36,091 bases of DNA from JAEZFI01 sp044508215 (GTDB taxonomy: Bacteria > Actinomycetota > Acidimicrobiia > Acidimicrobiales > Microtrichaceae), in NCBI GenBank assembly GCA_044508215.1, contig JBIQID010000015.1, forward strand, positions 1-36,091, written 5' to 3'. Below the pieces are notes generated by a model. It was not told where the DNA came from. It made no database searches and saw nothing but the letters and a program-made list of their open reading frames with translations. Positions 1-10,425 of the stretch are shown here, one piece after another. The translations under genes were made by a program, and so were the position numbers. The number at the start of each line of letters is the position of its first letter. Positions within the stretch are counted from its first letter, which is position 1.

Positions 1-1
1 C

Positions 2-397
2 TTGGTCCCCGTCCAGGGCCGCGGCGCGGCCGGTGTCGCCGGCATGAAGCTCGCGGACGGCGCCCGGGTGGTGGCGGCCGGTCCGGTCACCGGCGAGGAC
101 TGCGTGGTGCTCACCGTCACCGACCGCCAGACGGCGAAGGTCACCGATGCGGCCGAGCTGCCCACGAAGGGCCGCGGCACGGCGGGCCTGCGGCTCACCA
201 AGTTCCGCGACGAGCGCACCGTCGAGTTCGCCTGGGTGGGTCCCGAGGCCGGGACGACCCTCATCGTCGGCACCGAGGACGCGCCTTCGAAGCCCGACCC
301 GAACCCACAACCGCTCACGATCCCCCACACCGCCCGCGACCTGGTGTCGAAGAAGATCCCGCGCCGGATCCTCGCGGTGGGCTTCGGACGGTGGTGA
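2..397 (+). CDS. parC: DNA topoisomerase IV / gyrase subunit A, C-terminal fragment
   Basis: The last 131 codons of a type IIA topoisomerase A subunit; the 5' part lies outside the window. The A subunit carries the DNA-cleaving tyrosine and a C-terminal beta-pinwheel that wraps DNA. Only pinwheel sequence is visible: the blade-type motifs QGRGAAGVAGMKL near the start, and TAKVTDAAELPTKGRGTAGL in the middle, which matches the conserved GyrA/ParC box around a Gly-Arg-Gly turn. The cleavage domain is not present, so gyrA versus parC cannot be settled from this piece. parC is preferred because a GyrB/ParE-type partner follows about 0.9 kb downstream on the same strand. An SDR gene starts 68 bases after the stop. 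Confidence 0.8.
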   Translation: MVPVQGRGAAGVAGMKLADGARVVAAGPVTGEDCVVLTVTDRQTAKVTDAAELPTKGRGTAGLRLTKFRDERTVEFAWVGPEAGTTLIVGTEDAPSKPDPNPQPLTIPHTARDLVSKKIPRRILAVGFGRW

Positions 398-465
398 CCG
401 GCGCGAAGTCGCCCCGGTAGCGTTCAGGCACCCGGCCCCACGCGGCCCTGCAGGCGGAGGCACAC

Positions 466-1230
466 ATGCAGATCAGCGGCAGCAGCGCGCTCGTCACGGG
501 TGCAGCCGGAGGGCTGGGGGTGGCCATCAGCGAGGAGCTGGCGCGGCGCGGAGCACGGGTGACCGTGTCGGGCCGGAACGTCACCGGGCTCGAGCGCCTC
601 GCCGAGCGCATCGGCGGCGAGGTCCTGGCCGCCGACCTGGCTGATCCGGCGGGCCTCGAACGGCTGTGCGGCGCGGTCGGCTCGTTCGACCTGCTGATCG
701 CCAACGCCGGGATCGGCGACGAGGTGGACGTGGCGGAGGCCACGCCCGAGGCGATCGACCGGCCGATCGATGTCAACCTGCGGGCGCCGATCCACCTGGC
801 CACCCGCTTCGCCCAGGCCCACATCGCGGACGACCGTCCCGGCCACATCGTGTTCATCGGCTCCCTCTCGGGCCTGGCCCCCACGCCGAAGACGCGCATG
901 TACAACGCCACGAAGTTCGGGCTGCGCGGGTTCGGCCTCTCGCTCCGCCAGGACCTCCACGACACGCCGGTCAGCTGCTCGATGGTGGAGCCGGGCTTCA
1001 TCAGCGACGCCGGGATGTTCGCCAACTCCGACACGAAGCTCCCTCCTGGCGTGCGGAAGAAGCGGCCCGACGACGTGGGCCGTGCCGTCGCGACGGCCAT
1101 CGAGGAGGACCGCGGCGAGATCTTCGTCGCCCCCGTCGAGCTGCGCCTGCTGTCGACGTTCTCCACGGTGGCTCCCGGCTTCAGCGCGGCGGTGCAGCGG
1201 AAGCTGGGCGTGGCGGAGATGAAGCGCTGA
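466..1230 (+). CDS. SDR family NAD(P)-dependent oxidoreductase
   Basis: A 254-residue classical short-chain dehydrogenase/reductase, a normal length for the family. It has the nucleotide-binding TGAAGGLG motif at residues 11-18, the NAG motif at 80-82, and a complete catalytic set with Ser133, Tyr146 and Lys150 in YNATK. The Gly-rich loop pattern and Arg/Ser context suggest NADP(H), but this is not certain. The ATG at 466 is supported by a GGAGG-like ribosome site (GGCGGAGG) 5-6 bases upstream. The gene sits between the two topoisomerase subunit genes on the same strand and ends 43 bases before parE, so co-transcription is likely although a functional link is not obvious. The substrate cannot be predicted. 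Confidence 0.9.
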   Translation: MQISGSSALVTGAAGGLGVAISEELARRGARVTVSGRNVTGLERLAERIGGEVLAADLADPAGLERLCGAVGSFDLLIANAGIGDEVDVAEATPEAIDRPIDVNLRAPIHLATRFAQAHIADDRPGHIVFIGSLSGLAPTPKTRMYNATKFGLRGFGLSLRQDLHDTPVSCSMVEPGFISDAGMFANSDTKLPPGVRKKRPDDVGRAVATAIEEDRGEIFVAPVELRLLSTFSTVAPGFSAAVQRKLGVAEMKR

Positions 1231-1273
1231 CCTCACCCGGGCCGTCACACCTGGGTGGTTGACTGGAGGCACC

Positions 1274-3361
<2,088 letters not shown>

Positions 3362-3363
3362 TC

Positions 3364-3463
3364 NNNNNNNNNNNNNNNNNNNNNNNNNNNNNNNNNNNNN
3401 NNNNNNNNNNNNNNNNNNNNNNNNNNNNNNNNNNNNNNNNNNNNNNNNNNNNNNNNNNNNNNN
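3364..3463. other. Assembly gap (100 N), false gap
   Basis: Exactly 100 N. The 55 bases before the gap (3309-3363) are identical to the 55 bases after it (3464-3518). The simplest reading is that two contigs overlapping by one k-mer were scaffolded without merging. Deleting 3364-3518 should restore the real sequence, in which parE is followed directly by the terminator. Confidence 0.95.
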
Positions 3464-3518
3464 AGTTCCTGCTCGAGAACTCCGACCTCGTCGACCCCGA
3501 GACCCTCGACGTCTGATC
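3464..3518 (+). repeat. 55-base duplicate of parE 3' end (assembly artefact)
   Basis: An identical copy of 3309-3363, covering the last 17 codons of parE plus its stop. It is produced by the unmerged contig overlap and is not a biological duplication. Confidence 0.93.
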
Positions 3519-3544
3519 ATCCCGCTCACTTGGGCGCAGACGCG

Positions 3545-3574
3545 GATGAGGGCCCTCCGAAGAGGGCCCTCATC
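3545..3574. terminator. Bidirectional hairpin terminator between parE and convergent small gene
   Basis: A perfect 13-bp stem (GATGAGGGCCCTC paired with GAGGGCCCTCATC) closed by a CGAA tetraloop. No T tract follows on either side, as is common in high-GC actinobacteria. It lies between convergent genes, so it can serve both. Confidence 0.8.
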
Positions 3575-3688
3575 GAGAACCGCTCGGCGCAGGGGGGTAC
3601 GCCGGCGGTGACGCCAGATCACCGAAGGGGGGTGCGGTGAAGACTGGCGGATGGTCCCGCCGCCGGGGGGAGCGGCGGGAGAAGGGGA

Positions 3689-4018
3689 TCAGGCCGCCTT
3701 GGTGGCCTTCTTCGCAGCGGCGCGGGCCGGCTTGCGGTCGAGCACCTTGTCGGTGAGCGGAGCAGCAGCCTTGGCGACGGCCAGGGCGATGTCCTTCTGG
3801 GTGTCGATCACCGACTTGGCGAACTTGTACTGGTTGTTCACCAGCTCCACCGGGGTGGGGAGCTTCTCGCCGAACGGAAGGGCGGGGATCTCGTTCACGC
3901 GGTCGGTGACGAAGTCGACGACCACGGTGACGCCCTTGACGGCGGGCTCCTTCACCCGAGCCATGGTGTCAACCACCTGGGTCTGCACATCGGTGAGCTT
4001 CTCGAGCACGACGGTCAT
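3689..4018 (-). CDS. Small helical protein with Lys/Ala-rich tail (phasin/HbhA-like in composition)
   Basis: Encodes 109 residues. No catalytic motif is recognised. The first 90 residues alternate hydrophobic and charged positions (LEKLTDVQTQVVDTMARV and similar) and read as amphipathic helices. The tail, KPARAAAKKATKAA, resembles the basic Lys/Ala tails of mycobacterial heparin-binding hemagglutinin and of actinobacterial phasins or nucleoid proteins. That similarity is compositional, so function is left open. The ATG at 4018 is chosen because AGGAGG lies 8 bases upstream; a longer reading from 4045 would put the ribosome site inside the gene. A good sigma-70-like promoter lies about 60 bases upstream. 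The gene is convergent with parE and divergent from the peroxiredoxin gene. Confidence 0.75.
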   Translation of the reverse strand: MTVVLEKLTDVQTQVVDTMARVKEPAVKGVTVVVDFVTDRVNEIPALPFGEKLPTPVELVNNQYKFAKSVIDTQKDIALAVAKAAAPLTDKVLDRKPARAAAKKATKAA

Positions 4019-4075
4019 TGGGCTTGCCTCCTGGTTCTGGCCCAAGGGGGAGGCCAGTTGCTTGCTGATGCGCTA

Positions 4076-4105
4076 ACTGTAGCAAGCGCCTGCGAACGCC
4101 GTCAA
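4076..4105 (-). promoter_or_regulatory. Sigma-70-type promoter of the small helical protein gene
   Basis: On the minus strand, TTGACG (4100-4105) and TACAGT (4076-4081) are separated by 18 bases. This is close to the TTGACA/TATAAT consensus and gives a leader of about 50 bases containing the AGGAGG site. Confidence 0.6.
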
Positions 4106-4169
4106 CCACTTTGCGAACATCTGCAAGCGTGGCACCCGTCACCTCGCCGAGGAGGGAGGCTCCCGCAGG

Positions 4170-4205
4170 TTGCGGTCGATCAAATCCCGACTAACCTGAT
4201 CGGGA
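4170..4205 (+). promoter_or_regulatory. Peroxiredoxin promoter with overlapping inverted repeat
   Basis: A candidate promoter TTGCGG (4170-4175), a 16-base spacer and TAACCT (4192-4197). The inverted repeat TCCCGA (4185-4190) / TCGGGA (4200-4205) brackets the -10 box, as an operator for a repressor would. The half-sites are reminiscent of Rrf2/IscR-type operators, but no regulator is encoded nearby and the match is short. Confidence 0.4.
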
Positions 4206-4240
4206 ATTACGGAACCAACCCCTTGAGGAGCCACAACGAC

Positions 4241-4876
4241 ATGGCAGTTCGACTTGGCGACACCGCCCCCGACTTCACCGCCGAGACCACCGAGGGCACG
4301 ATCAACTTCCACGAGTGGAAGAAGGGATCGTGGGCGGTCCTCTTCAGCCACCCGAAGGACTACACCCCGGTCTGCACCACCGAGCTCGGCGCGGTGGCGA
4401 AGCTGAAGCCGGAGTTCGACAAGCGCAACGTGAAGGCCATCGGCCTCTCGGTGGACTCCGTCGACGACCACCACGGCTGGGCCAGCGACATCGAGGAGAC
4501 CCAGGGCGCTGCGCTCAACTTCCCGCTGATCGCCGACCCCGAGCGCAAGGTCGCCGACCTCTACGACATGATCCAGCCGAACGCCTCGGACACGCTCACC
4601 GTGCGCTCGGTGTTCATCGTCGGCCCCGACGACAAGGTGAAGCTGAACCTGACCTACCCGGCGTCCACCGGCCGCAACTTCGACGAGATCCTCCGCGTGA
4701 TCGACTCGCTGCAGCTGACCGCCGCCCACAAGGTGGCCACGCCCGCCGACTGGGAGCAGGGCCAGGACGTCATCATCGGCAGCGGCGTCTCCGACGACGA
4801 GGCCAAGGAGCTGTTCCCCGAGGGCTGGAAGGCCCCGAAGCCCTACCTGCGCTACGTCCCGCAGCCCGGCAGCTGA
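4241..4876 (+). CDS. 1-Cys peroxiredoxin (Prx6 family)
   Basis: A 211-residue thiol peroxidase that reduces H2O2, organic hydroperoxides and possibly peroxynitrite in the cytoplasm. The Prx6-type active-site motif PVCTTE is at 43-48 with peroxidatic Cys45. Thr42 and Arg122 (LTVRSVF) complete the usual Thr-Cys-Arg triad. Cys45 is the only cysteine in the protein, so a 2-Cys mechanism is excluded and an external thiol must resolve the sulfenic acid. The C-terminal extension after residue 165 (a DW segment and the FPEGWKAPKPYLR box) is typical of Prx6. The ATG at 4241 has GAGGAG about 10 bases upstream; the frame stays open further upstream but without family similarity. The 3' end overlaps the convergent cyclase gene by 25 bases. 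Confidence 0.92.
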   Translation: MAVRLGDTAPDFTAETTEGTINFHEWKKGSWAVLFSHPKDYTPVCTTELGAVAKLKPEFDKRNVKAIGLSVDSVDDHHGWASDIEETQGAALNFPLIADPERKVADLYDMIQPNASDTLTVRSVFIVGPDDKVKLNLTYPASTGRNFDEILRVIDSLQLTAAHKVATPADWEQGQDVIIGSGVSDDEAKELFPEGWKAPKPYLRYVPQPGS

Positions 4877-7800
4877 GCCGCCGCTTCGAAGAGACGCGTC
4901 CATCCGGCTGGCTCGATCCCGAGGTCGAGCCAGTCGGATGCGGCCGTTGAGCGGTTTCCCGTAGCGACCCCTTCGGCCAGGGCCAGGATCGCCCGTGCCA
5001 GGCGGTCCCCCGTCGGTTCGACCGCGGCGCGAGCCCTTGCGAACCCTTCCGCATCGCCGGTGAGCCCCTCTGCGATCCCGGCGAAGACGAGGTCCATGTA
5101 GGAGGCCCGCTCCGCACTGCGGGTCTGCGCCGCAGCGGCCCGCGCCGCATCCACGTCGCCGGCAGCCGCGTCGACGAGCGACCTGGCCGACAGCCACGCA
5201 CCGGAGCCCGGCCCGTCGCCCACGTCGTCGAGCACCTGCTGTGCCCCCTCGACGTCCCCTTCCTGGGCGAGCGCCAGCGCTGCCGCCACCGGGAGGTCCA
5301 TCGGCCGCCGAGCGCCCCGGGCAGGAGCCTGGGCCTCCTCCACCACCCCTGCGAGCCGCTGCCAGGCCGACGGGTCGCCGAGGTGCACCCGCGTGGACAG
5401 GCTGGAGACGGCTCCGAGGGACAGCGCCGCTTCGGGGGAGGTCCGCCCTCCGTGCTCCTCCGCCCGCTCCAGCAGCGCGAGCCCTGCTCCGACGTGGCCC
5501 GTCATCACCCGGGCGCGCCCGCAGACCGCGAAGGCCTGCTCCTTGCCCACGGCGTCGCCCAGCTCGTCGAAGATCTCCACCGCCCGGGCGGCGTTGCGAG
5601 CTGCCTCCTCGGTGCGTCCCTGCCAGAGGTCGATGTTCGCGATGACGACCGACATCATCCCCTGGGCCCAGTGGTCGCCACGCCGCTCCGTCTCCCGCAG
5701 GATCGGCACGGCCAGGTCGTGCGCCTCGTCCAGCCGGCCCTCGCTCAGCCGCACGAACGCGAGGAGCCCCATGGCCCAGGCCATGCCGCCGGTGTCACCG
5801 ATCTCGCCGAACGCCCTGGCCGACCCGTCGAGCAGGTCCTCGGCGCGCTGCGGGTCGCCGGTCACGAGCGCGATCCAGGCCAGGTTCTGGAGCGCCCACG
5901 CCTCGCCTCGCCGGTCGGCCACGGCCCGGTAGTGGTCGAGCGCCTCCGAGATGGGGGCCACGGCGGCACCCGGGTCGTTGCGGAGCAGCGAGGCCATGCC
6001 CGACCAGCGCAGCGCCTCGGCTCTCCCGTTGCGGTCACCCAGCTGGTCGAAGAGTGCGACGGCCCGGGCGAGCGTCTCCGCTGGCGCCGGCGACGAGCTG
6101 TCTCGGGTGTCGACCTCGCCGAGCAGGGTCAGCGCCCACGCCGTGGCCGCCACGTCGCCGGCCTCCTCGGCGGCGGCGAGCGCAGCGCTCGCGTCGCCGC
6201 GGGCCCCCACGAAGTCCCACCGCTCGCAGCGCACCTTGGCACGCCCCATCAGCATCTCGAGGCGACCGCCTTCGTGCGCCTCGTCGGCGGCCAGCTCCAG
6301 GCCCTCACCGAAGAGCCGCTCGGCCTGCGCCCAGGAGGCGGCCCGCTGGGCACGCCGCGCCGCCTCGTCGATCCAGCGGAGTGCCCGGTCGCACAGGTCG
6401 GCGGGCACCCCCACCTCGCTCATCTCCCGCGAGAGGCGGGTGGCCTCGAGGTAGTGGTGGGCGACCTTCTCGGCGTACCCGTCGTCGACCACGCGACCGT
6501 GCACCAGGGCTTCGAGGTACTCGGCGATGCCCAGGTGCCGGTGCACCCGCTCCGTCTTGGTCAGGCGGGCGTAGGCGACCTCCCGCACCAGGTCGGACCG
6601 GAACGACCACTCGCCGTCCTCGACGCGGAGGACCTCCTTCGCGTCCAGCGAGGCGACCGTGGAGGTCACGTCGGCCACGCCCCGGACCGCCCCGCCGATC
6701 TTCTGCAGCGCCTCCATGGGGCCCGCCGCACCCCACACCGCTGCGTCTTCCAGCGTCAGCTGCTCCTCGAGGGTCAGCCCGTCGATGCGGGCGGAGACCA
6801 GGCCGCGGAGCGTGTCGGGCAGCTCCAGCTCACCTGGAGACGCCGCGCCGCCCTCGGTGAGGGTCACCAGCTCCTCCAGGTAGAAGGGGTTGCCGCCGCT
6901 CCGGTCGAGGAGGGCGTCGCGCAGGTCAGGCGCCAGGTCGGCGGTGAGGAGCACGTCGAGCAGCTGCTCGGCTGCGGTGCGGTCCAGCGGGTCCACGTTG
7001 AGCGCGACCGAGTTGAAGCGTCCCGTCTGCGGCGACCACCGGCGGAGCAGCGACCGCCGCGCCGTGCCGACCAGCACGAACGGCTGGCGGGACAGCTCGT
7101 GGCTGAGGGTGTCGAGGAGCTCGAGCACCATGTCGTCCGCCCAGTGGAGGTCGGCGATGCGCAGGACGATGGGGCGTTCACGCAGCGAAGCCTCGAGGAA
7201 GAGGAGCAGCGACTGGCTGGCCTCGCCCTTCGCCCGGCCGGGGTCGAGCCCGCGGAGAGGTCCCTCGTAGCCCATGAGGTGGAGCAGGCCGTTCGCGACT
7301 GCCGTCGCCTGCGTGGCCTCGACCTTGGCCGCCTCCACCGCTGCGGCCACCTTGGCCCGGGCGTCGTCCACCGACTCGGCCATGTCGATGCCGCAGGCGT
7401 GTCGCATCGCGTCGGCGAGGGGCCACCAGGGGTTCGCCTCGCCGTAGGGGACGCATCGGCCGTTGAGCACCCAGGCGTCCGGACGATGCCGCAGCACCAG
7501 CGGCCCGATCTCGTTCGCCACCCGGGTCTTGCCCACGCCGGCCTCCCCCACGAGGAGGACCCGCTGGTGGCGGCCGTTGCGGAGGGACACCTGGAGCAGG
7601 TTGTCGAGCACCAGCAGCTCGGCGTCGCGCCCGACGAGGGGCGACTCCGCTCTCCACGGGCGGTAGCCCGGCGGCATCACGGCCTCGGTCGCCGTCCAGA
7701 CGTTGACCGGCTGCTCCCGGCCCCGGGCGAAGAGCGTGCCCCGCGGCTCGTAGACGATGACGTCCTTGGTCGCCGCATAGGTGGACTCGCCCACCACGAC

Positions 7801-8304
7801 GGTCCCCGGGTCGGCGGAGGTCTGCAGGCGCGACGCCGTGTTCACCACGTCGCCCATCGCGGTGTAGTCGCCGCCGGCACGCAGCGCCCCCACGAGGACC
7901 TCCCCGGTGTTCACCCCGATGCGCATGCGGATGCCCATGCCGGCCTCCGCGGCGTAGGCGCCCAGCGTCTCCTGCATCCGCAGCGCGGCCCTGACCGCCC
8001 GCTCCGCGTCGTCCTCGTGGGCGATCGGCGCTCCGAAGAGCGCCACGATGGCGTCGCCCACGATCTTGTCGATCCGCCCGCCGAACGCGTTCACGTCGCG
8101 GACGAGCCGTTCGAAGGCCCGGTCCACGATCCGCTTCACCTGCTCGGGGTCGAGGCCCTCGGACAGCGACGTGAAGCCCACCAGGTCGGCGAAGAGGACG
8201 GTCACGACGCGGCGCTCCTCCATGGGGACGCCGATCGGCCGGCCGCACGTGGCACAGAACCGGGCGTCGGGCGGGACCGCCGCGCCGCAGCTCTGACAGT
8301 TCAT
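4852..8304 (-). CDS. Zinc-ribbon adenylate cyclase fused to AAA-type ATPase and TPR-like repeats
   Basis: A 1150-residue multidomain signalling protein. Residues 3-20 form a zinc ribbon (Cys3, Cys6, Cys17, Cys20). Residues about 30-205 are a class III nucleotide cyclase domain: metal-binding Asp40 (FADLVGFT) and Asp84 (KIVGDAIVALFG), substrate-selecting Lys80 and Thr148 (in YTAMGD), and transition-state Asn155 and Arg159 (VNTASRL). From about 218 there is a P-loop ATPase with GEAGVGKT at 253-260 and a Walker B-like LRIADLHWADD. The remaining 600 residues are Ala/Leu-rich helical repeats of TPR type. This matches the CyaC/soluble adenylyl cyclase and mycobacterial cyclase-regulator architecture. 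The Lys/Thr pair points to ATP as substrate. No DNA-binding domain or membrane segment was seen. The ATG at 8304 is followed at once by the zinc ribbon and has TAGGCT 6 bases upstream, suggesting a leaderless mRNA. Confidence 0.9.
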   Translation of the reverse strand: MNCQSCGAAVPPDARFCATCGRPIGVPMEERRVVTVLFADLVGFTSLSEGLDPEQVKRIVDRAFERLVRDVNAFGGRIDKIVGDAIVALFGAPIAHEDDAERAVRAALRMQETLGAYAAEAGMGIRMRIGVNTGEVLVGALRAGGDYTAMGDVVNTASRLQTSADPGTVVVGESTYAATKDVIVYEPRGTLFARGREQPVNVWTATEAVMPPGYRPWRAESPLVGRDAELLVLDNLLQVSLRNGRHQRVLLVGEAGVGKTRVANEIGPLVLRHRPDAWVLNGRCVPYGEANPWWPLADAMRHACGIDMAESVDDARAKVAAAVEAAKVEATQATAVANGLLHLMGYEGPLRGLDPGRAKGEASQSLLLFLEASLRERPIVLRIADLHWADDMVLELLDTLSHELSRQPFVLVGTARRSLLRRWSPQTGRFNSVALNVDPLDRTAAEQLLDVLLTADLAPDLRDALLDRSGGNPFYLEELVTLTEGGAASPGELELPDTLRGLVSARIDGLTLEEQLTLEDAAVWGAAGPMEALQKIGGAVRGVADVTSTVASLDAKEVLRVEDGEWSFRSDLVREVAYARLTKTERVHRHLGIAEYLEALVHGRVVDDGYAEKVAHHYLEATRLSREMSEVGVPADLCDRALRWIDEAARRAQRAASWAQAERLFGEGLELAADEAHEGGRLEMLMGRAKVRCERWDFVGARGDASAALAAAEEAGDVAATAWALTLLGEVDTRDSSSPAPAETLARAVALFDQLGDRNGRAEALRWSGMASLLRNDPGAAVAPISEALDHYRAVADRRGEAWALQNLAWIALVTGDPQRAEDLLDGSARAFGEIGDTGGMAWAMGLLAFVRLSEGRLDEAHDLAVPILRETERRGDHWAQGMMSVVIANIDLWQGRTEEAARNAARAVEIFDELGDAVGKEQAFAVCGRARVMTGHVGAGLALLERAEEHGGRTSPEAALSLGAVSSLSTRVHLGDPSAWQRLAGVVEEAQAPARGARRPMDLPVAAALALAQEGDVEGAQQVLDDVGDGPGSGAWLSARSLVDAAAGDVDAARAAAAQTRSAERASYMDLVFAGIAEGLTGDAEGFARARAAVEPTGDRLARAILALAEGVATGNRSTAASDWLDLGIEPAGWTRLFEAAAQLPGCGT

Positions 8305-8310
8305 GACCGA

Positions 8311-8316
8311 AGCCTA
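8311..8316 (-). promoter_or_regulatory. Leaderless-type -10 box of cyclase gene
   Basis: TAGGCT on the minus strand ends 6 bases before the ATG at 8304, and no Shine-Dalgarno sequence is present. Confidence 0.4.
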
Positions 8317-8388
8317 GGCGTGCACTCCTCCATGGTCTCCCGACATCAGCGACGGTCCGGCCTCCCGGGCACCGAGCGCGCGCACCCC

Positions 8389-8394
8389 TAACAT
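8389..8394 (+). promoter_or_regulatory. Leaderless-type -10 box of membrane protein gene
   Basis: TAACAT ends 8 bases before the GTG at 8403. There is no Shine-Dalgarno sequence, and no convincing -35 was seen. Confidence 0.4.
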
Positions 8395-8402
8395 CGCCGC
8401 CC

Positions 8403-10133
8403 GTGGACTCGACCGGTCAGGGCACGACGGAGCGCTCCTCCCCGGAGGCGGACGGGATCGGCGCCGGCCGACCCCCGATGGGGAGCGACGACCCGGCCGA
8501 CGTCCGTGGCCGCAGGCGCAGGTTCGCCCTCGTCGTGTCGCTCGTGGGCGTGGTGCTCACGTTCATCGCCGCCAAGTGGAACCTGCCGGGGATCGGCAAC
8601 GACGCCTCCAGCTACATCGCGATCGCCGACCGCTTCGCGTCGACCGGCCAGCTCGGCTACTTCCTGGAGCCGAAGCTGGGCCTCTGGCCGCCCGGGTTCC
8701 CCGTGACCCTCGCCCTGTTCCGCTGGGCGTTCGACCTCGACCCGGCGACCACCGCGCTGTGGATCAACGCCTTCTCCCTGATCCCGTTCTCGCTGGCTTC
8801 CCTGTGGCTCCTCGAGCGCACGACCGCCAACGACCGCGTGATCAGGGCGGGCGTGCTCATCGCGGTGCTGGGCCCCGCCACCCTCAGCCAGACCTACATG
8901 GTGCAGACCGAGCCCACCTTCGGGCTGCTCGTGCTGGCGTCGTTCATCGCGCTCGTGAAGTTCGGTGACTCGCACCGCGACACCACCGTCGGGCCGTCGA
9001 CCGCGTGGAAGTGGTTCGCGGTGGCCGTGGTGGCCCAGTGGGCGGCGTTCATGGACCGCTACGTGGGCCTGGTGGCGATCGGCGCCGGCGCGCTCTGGCT
9101 GGTGTTCGAGCAGCTGAGCGGCTCGTCGTTCGCCATGCGCTTCCGGAACGGCGTGGCGTTCTTCGTGGCGTCGAACGTGGTGCCGGGGCTCTGGATCCTC
9201 CGGAACACGATCGTCACCGACTCACAGTTCGGCCCTCGGGACACGCCCCTCGCGTCGTTCAAGGGGAACACCGCCGACGCGACCACCTCGCTCGGGCAGT
9301 TCGTCCACGGCTTCTCCCGCTACGAGCCGATGGAGGGCCTCGGCCGCATGCTGTCGATCGCCCTCGCGCTCGCGGTGGCGCTCTTCGCGGTGGCCTGCCT
9401 CCAGCGACTGGTCGTGTCGCGTCCGCAGCAGCTGGGTGGCGCCGCGAGCGCGCCCGTGCTGCTGCGCGAGCTCTTCGGCGGGCCGCTCGGGCTCCTCGCG
9501 ATCTACGCCGCCGCCCACTGGGCCTACATGGTGTGGAGCGCCTCGACGATCGCGTTCGACCCGGTGAACACCCGCTACCTCGCACCGATGTTCGTCCCGG
9601 CGATGATCGTCGGCCTGGTGCTCGTCGACCGGGCGACGTTCAGCTGGCCCCACGCCCGCCCCGGCGACCTGCTGACCCGTGCAGCAACCTTGGGGCTCGT
9701 GGCGCTCGTGGTCGTCCAGATGGTCGTGAGCGGCGTACGGGTGTCCGCGTCGTACTGGACCGACGACGCCCAGAACTACAACAGCCCCGAGGCCCTCGAC
9801 ATCCGGAACAGCCCGGTGCTCGACGAACTGCCCGACGACTGCGGACGGCTCTACTCGAACTTCCCCGAGCTGACCTACCTCGCCGGGTTCGAGGCACAGC
9901 GCAGCCCCCGGAAGACGAAGTTCGCGAGCTCCGACCGCCTGCACGAGCTCAGGGACCTCACCCGGTACCTGGAAGCCGGCGACGGGACCGCCTGCCTGAT
10001 CTGGGTGGACGAGGACCGATACGACACCCCGCTGTATCAGTGGCAGCTCCCCGAGCTGGAGGAGCGCCTCGAGATGAGCCAGCTCGCCGCCGACACCCAC
10101 GTGGCGGTCTACGAGATCACCGGGGTGCGCTAG
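8403..10133 (+). CDS. Multi-pass membrane protein, putative GT-C type glycosyltransferase
   Basis: Encodes 576 residues. After a hydrophilic, Arg-ending N-terminal segment (residues 1-40) there are about 9-11 hydrophobic segments up to about residue 450, then a soluble C-terminal domain of some 120 residues with scattered acidic and aromatic positions. The first predicted loop contains NDASSYIAIADR followed by a LWPPGFPVTLALF segment, the loop-then-helix pattern of GT39/PMT-like GT-C enzymes that use polyprenyl-phosphate sugars. No sequence-level family match can be claimed. The GTG at 8403 is the only plausible start and has a -10 box just upstream. The gene is divergent from the cyclase gene, with 98 bases between them, and is followed immediately by a hairpin. 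Confidence 0.7.
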   Translation: MDSTGQGTTERSSPEADGIGAGRPPMGSDDPADVRGRRRRFALVVSLVGVVLTFIAAKWNLPGIGNDASSYIAIADRFASTGQLGYFLEPKLGLWPPGFPVTLALFRWAFDLDPATTALWINAFSLIPFSLASLWLLERTTANDRVIRAGVLIAVLGPATLSQTYMVQTEPTFGLLVLASFIALVKFGDSHRDTTVGPSTAWKWFAVAVVAQWAAFMDRYVGLVAIGAGALWLVFEQLSGSSFAMRFRNGVAFFVASNVVPGLWILRNTIVTDSQFGPRDTPLASFKGNTADATTSLGQFVHGFSRYEPMEGLGRMLSIALALAVALFAVACLQRLVVSRPQQLGGAASAPVLLRELFGGPLGLLAIYAAAHWAYMVWSASTIAFDPVNTRYLAPMFVPAMIVGLVLVDRATFSWPHARPGDLLTRAATLGLVALVVVQMVVSGVRVSASYWTDDAQNYNSPEALDIRNSPVLDELPDDCGRLYSNFPELTYLAGFEAQRSPRKTKFASSDRLHELRDLTRYLEAGDGTACLIWVDEDRYDTPLYQWQLPELEERLEMSQLAADTHVAVYEITGVR

Positions 10134-10154
10134 GGCCGAGCGCCCCGCTGGCCC
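10133..10154 (+). terminator. Hairpin directly after the membrane protein gene
   Basis: GGGCC-(g)-AGCG pairs with CGCT-GGCCC around a CCC loop, with one bulged G. It begins at the last base of the TAG stop codon. There is no T tract. Confidence 0.5.
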
Positions 10155-10170
10155 GATGGCCGTCGGGACG

Positions 10171-10299
10171 CGAAACCGCCACGCCGAGCGGTCCGTCGAG
10201 TGAGCAAACCCGGTGTCGTCCCGGACCCCCGTGTGCTGCCGGGAGTCACCGTGCGCATCCGGCGGTTCGCCGTATGGACCAGCCGACGTGGCGGTTTCG
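10171..10299. repeat. 13-bp inverted repeat in convergent intergenic region
   Basis: CGAAACCGCCACG (10171-10183) and its exact complement CGTGGCGGTTTCG (10287-10299) flank 103 bases. The 292-base stretch between the membrane protein gene and the MpaB-family gene (10134-10425) holds this repeat and the hairpin at 10133-10154. No credible gene was found in it. Confidence 0.7.
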
Positions 10300-10425
10300 T
10301 GGCCTGTGTCGTCTCGTCGCCGAACCGTTCAGCGACACCTCCACCATGCGCGAGGCCCGCAGCGATGTCAACCCCGCAGATGAGTGTCATCTACAGAACA
10401 GATCATGCCGGTGTGGCGCGTCCGC

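Noticed and set aside
5383..8391. A 1002-codon open frame on the plus strand
   Set aside because: It is antisense to the cyclase gene, whose domains are unmistakable. GC-rich third positions leave the opposite strand free of stops, and the translation is Arg/Pro/His-rich with no motif.
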